Source: Pedobacter sp. UBA2067 (lineage in GTDB: Bacteria > Bacteroidota > Bacteroidia > Sphingobacteriales > Sphingobacteriaceae). From it: DNA of 11,013 nt. Below the pieces are notes generated by a model that saw only the letters and a list, made by a program, of their open reading frames with translations, made no database searches and was not told the origin of the DNA. Shown here in pieces: positions 7,080-11,013 of the stretch. The stretch is taken from the NCBI GenBank assembly GCA_002333205.1, contig DDAD01000157.1:130181-141193 (forward strand), read 5' to 3'. Numbering within the stretch: the stretch's first letter is position 1; every line of letters begins with the position of its first letter. Position numbers and translations under genes: made by a program.

Positions 7080-8621
7080 TTAATAACCTGGATTTTGGGT
7101 TAATGCGCCGTTAAGCTGCAGCTCCAGATAAGGTATAGGGAAAATCAATTTATCCGGCGTTACATTATAGGCATTGGGTGAAATGAAGTTGTAAGTCGCC
7201 TTCATTTGAGTCCCGTGTGCGGTCATCACTTCAATTGCCTTTCCTGTTCTTACCAGGTCATGCCAGCGGTGATTTTCAAATGCAAGCTCCACCCGTCTTT
7301 CATGGGCAATGATGTCTGCCAGTGCAGCTTTACCGGTTTCTACAATGTTCGGAAGTGTTGCGCCAGCACGTTTACGTACCTGATTGATATAAGTTAACGC
7401 GTCACCAGGATTACCCATTTCATTCAGGCACTCTGCCAACATTAAGAGTACATTCGAGTAGCGGTAAACCGGCCAGTTATCATCCGTATTACGCTCACGG
7501 CTATGTGGATGTAAATACTTTTTCACAAAAGGCTTCGCAATTTTACCTGCCGGAACAACATAGTCCTGAATACTTTTTGAAGCCTGGATCACGAAGCTAC
7601 CATCACCCGCAATAACGCCCTCTGCAATGCCGATTGAAGCATCTTTCCTGCTGTCGCCTGCTTCATAAGTGTTCAGCATATCGTCTGTAGGCACATTCCA
7701 GCCGCCATAGTTCAAGGTATTCGAAACCACACCGGTGATTAGTTCCACATTCGAAGCTTTTGGTATAAACCAATAACTAAACATACTTTGCTGTCCCTGG
7801 TCACCCATCATGAACTGAATTTCAAATACAGACTCACGACTGTTCTTGTTACCCAGTTGAAATGCATCCGCATAGGTTGGAAGGAGGTTATAGCCCATCG
7901 TTGTTACCGATCTTAATAGTGGCTCGGCAGCAGCAAAATCTTTGCGGGTCATGTAAACCTCTGCGAGCAGTGTAGCTGCTGACCCTTTTGTTGCGCGACC
8001 GTTCTGAGGGAACGTTGGTACTGCTAATTTTTCTACTGCGTCTTTGGCATCACTGATGATCTGCGCATAAACCTCATCCGGCGTAGATCGTGCCAGGAAA
8101 GCATCTGCTTCTTTTTGTACTTCTGTCAGGAACAAAGGCACACCACCAAAATAACGTACCAGGTTAAAGTAGTAGTAGGCCCTTAAGAACTTCGTTTCTC
8201 CAATGATCTGATCCTTTGCCGCCTGATCAAAGTCTGCACTTTCAATACGGCTAAGAATGGTGTTCGCCCTGGCAATACCTACATAGCAGGTGTTGTAGTA
8301 GCCATTTGTCCATTGGTTCTGGGAATCATCCAGAAAGTCATCTATATTTTCTCTCCGGATGATGTGAATACCTCTATCCGGTGCGTAATAATCATAGTGG
8401 GTATTATCTGAGCGCATTTCGCCCATGATAAACCCACTTTCACCAACTGTCGCTCTTAACGGCTCATATACGCCATTTACCGCCTGCTGAAACTGTTCCG
8501 CAGTCTTGTAAAAATCCTCTGCATTCGCTTCCGAATCAGGCGTAAGATTTAAAAAGTCTTTTTTACAACCCGCCAGGATCATCAGGATTAAAGCGGCTGT
8601 ATATAATATCTTTGTTTTCAT
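7080..8621 (-). CDS. susD-like: SusD/RagB-family surface glycan-binding lipoprotein
   Basis: The 513-residue protein begins with a lipoprotein signal: basic start, hydrophobic stretch and lipobox LAGC with acylated Cys19. It should be anchored in the outer membrane, facing outward over its SusC partner like a lid, and bind the glycan before import. The SusD N-terminal region (about 22-230) shows AVNGVYEPL (47-55) and FLRAYYYFNLVRYFGGVPL (145-163), with TPR-like helices. The C-terminal SusD/RagB domain (about 300-513) shows INQVRKRAGA (412-421), ERRVELAFENHRWHDLVR (441-458) and the family ending IPYLELQLNG...QNPGY. Length is typical (500-600). It starts 10 nt after the SusC stop and ends 9 nt before GH78, which fixes it in the same transcript. 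The glycan cannot be read from the sequence; the following rhamnosidases suggest a rhamnose-bearing one. Confidence 0.96.
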   Translation of the reverse strand: MKTKILYTAALILMILAGCKKDFLNLTPDSEANAEDFYKTAEQFQQAVNGVYEPLRATVGESGFIMGEMRSDNTHYDYYAPDRGIHIIRRENIDDFLDDSQNQWTNGYYNTCYVGIARANTILSRIESADFDQAAKDQIIGETKFLRAYYYFNLVRYFGGVPLFLTEVQKEADAFLARSTPDEVYAQIISDAKDAVEKLAVPTFPQNGRATKGSAATLLAEVYMTRKDFAAAEPLLRSVTTMGYNLLPTYADAFQLGNKNSRESVFEIQFMMGDQGQQSMFSYWFIPKASNVELITGVVSNTLNYGGWNVPTDDMLNTYEAGDSRKDASIGIAEGVIAGDGSFVIQASKSIQDYVVPAGKIAKPFVKKYLHPHSRERNTDDNWPVYRYSNVLLMLAECLNEMGNPGDALTYINQVRKRAGATLPNIVETGKAALADIIAHERRVELAFENHRWHDLVRTGKAIEVMTAHGTQMKATYNFISPNAYNVTPDKLIFPIPYLELQLNGALTQNPGY

Positions 8622-8631
8622 GATTTTTGAG

Positions 8632-11013
8632 TTAGAAGTTAACGTTCAAGCCAAAAGTGAATGTTCTTGGTACCGGATAGGCAGTTTGGTCAATCCCCAA
8701 ACTCAATGGGTTAACACCACTGGTGCTTACTTCCGGGTTTAATCCTGGATATTTGGTTAACATCAGGGCTTCCTGAACACTTGCATATAGTCGTACAGAC
8801 TTCAGGTACTTGCTTTCAGGCATTTTGAAGTTATAACCTAAGGTGACGTTCCTTAGCGACACATACGAGGAATTATAAACCCAACGGGAGTTCGTAAAGC
8901 GGAACAATTCTGTGGTTCCAGCCAATGTTCTTGGCACTTCACCATTGCCCGGGTTTTCCGGAGAACGCCAGCCACCTAAAACAACCTTTCTCACGTTGAA
9001 CACTGCATCCAGGTTCTCGGTATTCTCGTAGGTAGCATTCATGGTCTTACCACCTACTGATCCGGCGATCATTAAGTTCAAATCCCAGTTTTTGTAGCTG
9101 AAGTTGTTCGACAATCCAAATACGAAATCCGGATTTGGATCACCAATGTAAGTTCGGTCGTTAAGATCAATGACCCCATCGCCATTGATATCTTTCATCC
9201 TGGTCGTTCCGATTTGAGATGACTTATGTTTCGGCTGCGTATCAAACTCCTGTTGCGTCATGTAAACGCCGTCGAAGATGTAACCATAGAACTGGCCGAT
9301 CGGCATACCCACGGCAGTACGGTTGAAGTCGCCCTGCTCCGTATAGCCACCAATCGGTGTATCATTTGTTCCAAGTTGTAATACTTCATTACGATTAAAA
9401 GTAATGTTCAAATCCGTGTTCCAGGTGAATTCACCGGTAAGATTCTTGGTGCTGATACCAATCTCATGGCCCCAGAACTTGAAAGCGCCGATATTGGTCC
9501 AAATGGAACCGAAACCTGAAGCACGGGGAAGCTCTACAGGATAAAGCATGCCGTCGGTTTTCTTGTTATAGTAGTCATAAACGATGTTCACACGGTTTTG
9601 GAATAAACCCAGTTCGAAACCAAAATCCCATTGTTTAGTCGTTTCCCAACTTAACAGCGGATTACCTAGTGAGTTGATCGAAAGTCCCTGAACCAGGGAA
9701 CTATTGAAAACATAGTTGGTAGGGCTCAACATCGCAATAGAGGTATAGTTACCGATATTGTTGTTACCCACCAAGCCATAACTTCCACGTAATTTCAGGA
9801 AGGAGATCTTCTCGTTGTTTTTTAAGAATTCTTCGTCACTGGCAATCCAGCCGACAGACACTGATGGGAAAGAACCCCATTTATTTTCACTTCCAAACCT
9901 CGAAGATCCATCACGCCTTAAAGCGGCAGAAAGCAAATACTTACCTTTGTAGTTATAGTTCAAACGTCCAATTACCGACTGCAGGGACCATGCTGAGGTG
10001 CTGCTTCCAGCACCTGTTACCGTTGCAGCGGCATTCAGCCATGGTATTTGGTCACTAGGGAAATCGGTTTTATTAATGCCGCTGTTTTCCTGACGGAATT
10101 TTTGAGAAGTATAACCTGCCAGCACATCAAAATGATGATCTCCAAGCGATTTAGTATACGTTAGCAAGTTCTCATTTAACCAGGAGTAATAGTTTTGTGT
10201 GTTATAAGCACCAGTAGCACGTTGCGGTGGCGCAACAAACAGACCGCCTCCAGAAGTGGAAGAAACAAAGTTCTGTTGTGTCCTGGACTCCAGGTCAAAG
10301 TCTCCACGAGTTTTGAAAACCAAACCATCCAGGATTTTAACCTCTCCATAAACATTACCCAAGGTACGGGTACGCTTAAAGTTATCCATCTTCTCCTTCA
10401 GTACGCGATACCAGTTTGGATTCGGGAACATACCAAACGTATTGGTCGTCAGCGGCAAACTTCCATCCGGATTAATCGCCGGAGAGATTGGGCTGGTGAT
10501 GAATGCACCGTCAATCACCTGGCGCTGTCCGTCCGTATTCACCAGCGTGTTATGATCTAACTGTAATGTCGGCGCGATATTGAAGCCCAACGTAATGCGG
10601 TCATTCGGTCTGAACTCATTATTCGAACGGAAGGAGAAGCGCTGATATCCGGTATTCAGCAATACACCTTGCTGGTTAAAATAACCGGCAGTTATGGCAG
10701 AGCTGTATTTTTCGGTATTTGAAGTAACCGAAAGGGAATAATTCTGAATGGGCGCACCTTGATCAAGCAGCACGTCATACCAGTTTGTACCCTCCCCATA
10801 TTGAGACGGATTCTGGTATTCGGCCGGGATCTCTGCAAGGCCACTTGCAGGATTTACCCAGTTCTCATACTTAATTTTATCTTCATAGTAGTTCTTTTGC
10901 CATTGGGCAAATTCCGTAGCATTCATCACATCAGGGCGGCCGCGCTCCGGTACAGACTGTACACCACCATAGGCGGAAAAGGAAACATTTACACCCTGGG
11001 TGCCAGTACCTTT
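8632..11013 (-). CDS. susC-like: SusC/RagA-family TonB-dependent outer-membrane transporter, 5' end cut by window
   Basis: The frame is open from the window edge (first visible codon at 11013) to the TAA at 8632-8634, 793 residues. A GTG at 10929 is internal, not a start: the 28 residues before it (beginning KGTGTQGVNVSFSAYGG) are the usual junction from the plug to the first barrel strands. Signal peptide, carboxypeptidase-like domain, TonB box and most of the plug lie outside, perhaps 200-300 residues. Barrel signatures include LRRDGSSRFG followed by WGSFPSVSVGW (about 9845-9920), SYGLVGNNNIGNYT (about 9735-9777), a Ca-loop-like DINGDGVIDLNDR (9154-9192) and the ending TFGLNVNF with the terminal Phe used by the barrel assembly machinery. 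With the SusD-like partner it should import oligosaccharides through the outer membrane, powered by TonB-ExbBD. The TAA is 10 nt before the susD-like ATG. Confidence 0.96.
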   Translation of the reverse strand, partial: KGTGTQGVNVSFSAYGGVQSVPERGRPDVMNATEFAQWQKNYYEDKIKYENWVNPASGLAEIPAEYQNPSQYGEGTNWYDVLLDQGAPIQNYSLSVTSNTEKYSSAITAGYFNQQGVLLNTGYQRFSFRSNNEFRPNDRITLGFNIAPTLQLDHNTLVNTDGQRQVIDGAFITSPISPAINPDGSLPLTTNTFGMFPNPNWYRVLKEKMDNFKRTRTLGNVYGEVKILDGLVFKTRGDFDLESRTQQNFVSSTSGGGLFVAPPQRATGAYNTQNYYSWLNENLLTYTKSLGDHHFDVLAGYTSQKFRQENSGINKTDFPSDQIPWLNAAATVTGAGSSTSAWSLQSVIGRLNYNYKGKYLLSAALRRDGSSRFGSENKWGSFPSVSVGWIASDEEFLKNNEKISFLKLRGSYGLVGNNNIGNYTSIAMLSPTNYVFNSSLVQGLSINSLGNPLLSWETTKQWDFGFELGLFQNRVNIVYDYYNKKTDGMLYPVELPRASGFGSIWTNIGAFKFWGHEIGISTKNLTGEFTWNTDLNITFNRNEVLQLGTNDTPIGGYTEQGDFNRTAVGMPIGQFYGYIFDGVYMTQQEFDTQPKHKSSQIGTTRMKDINGDGVIDLNDRTYIGDPNPDFVFGLSNNFSYKNWDLNLMIAGSVGGKTMNATYENTENLDAVFNVRKVVLGGWRSPENPGNGEVPRTLAGTTELFRFTNSRWVYNSSYVSLRNVTLGYNFKMPESKYLKSVRLYASVQEALMLTKYPGLNPEVSTSGVNPLSLGIDQTAYPVPRTFTFGLNVNF
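9154..9192 (-). other. EF-hand/dockerin-like DxNGDGxIDxxD loop in the SusC barrel
   Basis: Codons for DINGDGVIDLNDR form a D-x-N-x-D-G-x-I-D-x-x-D pattern, the geometry of a calcium-binding EF-hand loop. It lies about residue 608 of the visible part and is followed by YIGDPNPDFVFGLSN. The same motif recurs in many SusC/RagA transporters, so it is a family trait placed in an extracellular loop; calcium binding here is inferred only. Confidence 0.7.

Noticed and set aside
8632..10929. SusC gene starting at GTG 10929
   Set aside because: The same frame stays open to the window edge and the upstream 28 codons read as normal SusC plug/barrel junction, so the gene is cut by the window and does not start there.

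Overview
The window reads as the middle-to-end part of a polysaccharide/glycan utilisation locus (PUL) of a Bacteroidota bacterium. The evidence is a SusC-type TonB-dependent transporter followed by a SusD-type surface lipoprotein, AT-rich gene starts that mostly lack a Shine-Dalgarno sequence, and signal peptides that end just before Gln. The protein flavour (SusC, SusD and GH78 wording) resembles Sphingobacteriales such as Pedobacter or its relatives. The genus is an inference and was not tested.

All genes lie on the minus strand, so transcription runs from high to low coordinates. In transcription order they are: the C-terminal ~793 codons of a SusC-like transporter (11013-8632, 5' end outside the window); SusD-like lipoprotein (8621-7080); secreted GH78 alpha-L-rhamnosidase (7070-4308); secreted GH106-like glycosidase, probably also an alpha-L-rhamnosidase (4311-1213); and a cytosolic sugar isomerase of the L-arabinose/L-fucose isomerase superfamily (1211 to 1, 3' end outside the window). 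Spacings are 10 nt, 9 nt, a 4-nt ATGA overlap and 1 nt, so this is almost certainly one operon. There is no gene-free stretch longer than about 10 nt. No tRNA, rRNA, IS element, CRISPR array, promoter or terminator is visible; the promoter, any regulator and the operon end must lie outside.

Proposed working model (inference): SusCD captures and imports a rhamnose-decorated glycan or plant glycoside at the outer membrane. The two rhamnosidases of different families remove terminal L-rhamnose from different linkages. The isomerase then converts the released sugar to its ketose inside the cell. The isomerase is the least ordinary member. It keeps the metal-ligand pattern of AraA (two Glu and one His visible) but has a divergent core, so it may act on a sugar other than L-arabinose, with L-rhamnose suggested by the neighbours. 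A perfect 11-bp hairpin inside the 5' part of the GH78 gene is the main sequence structure not explained by coding.
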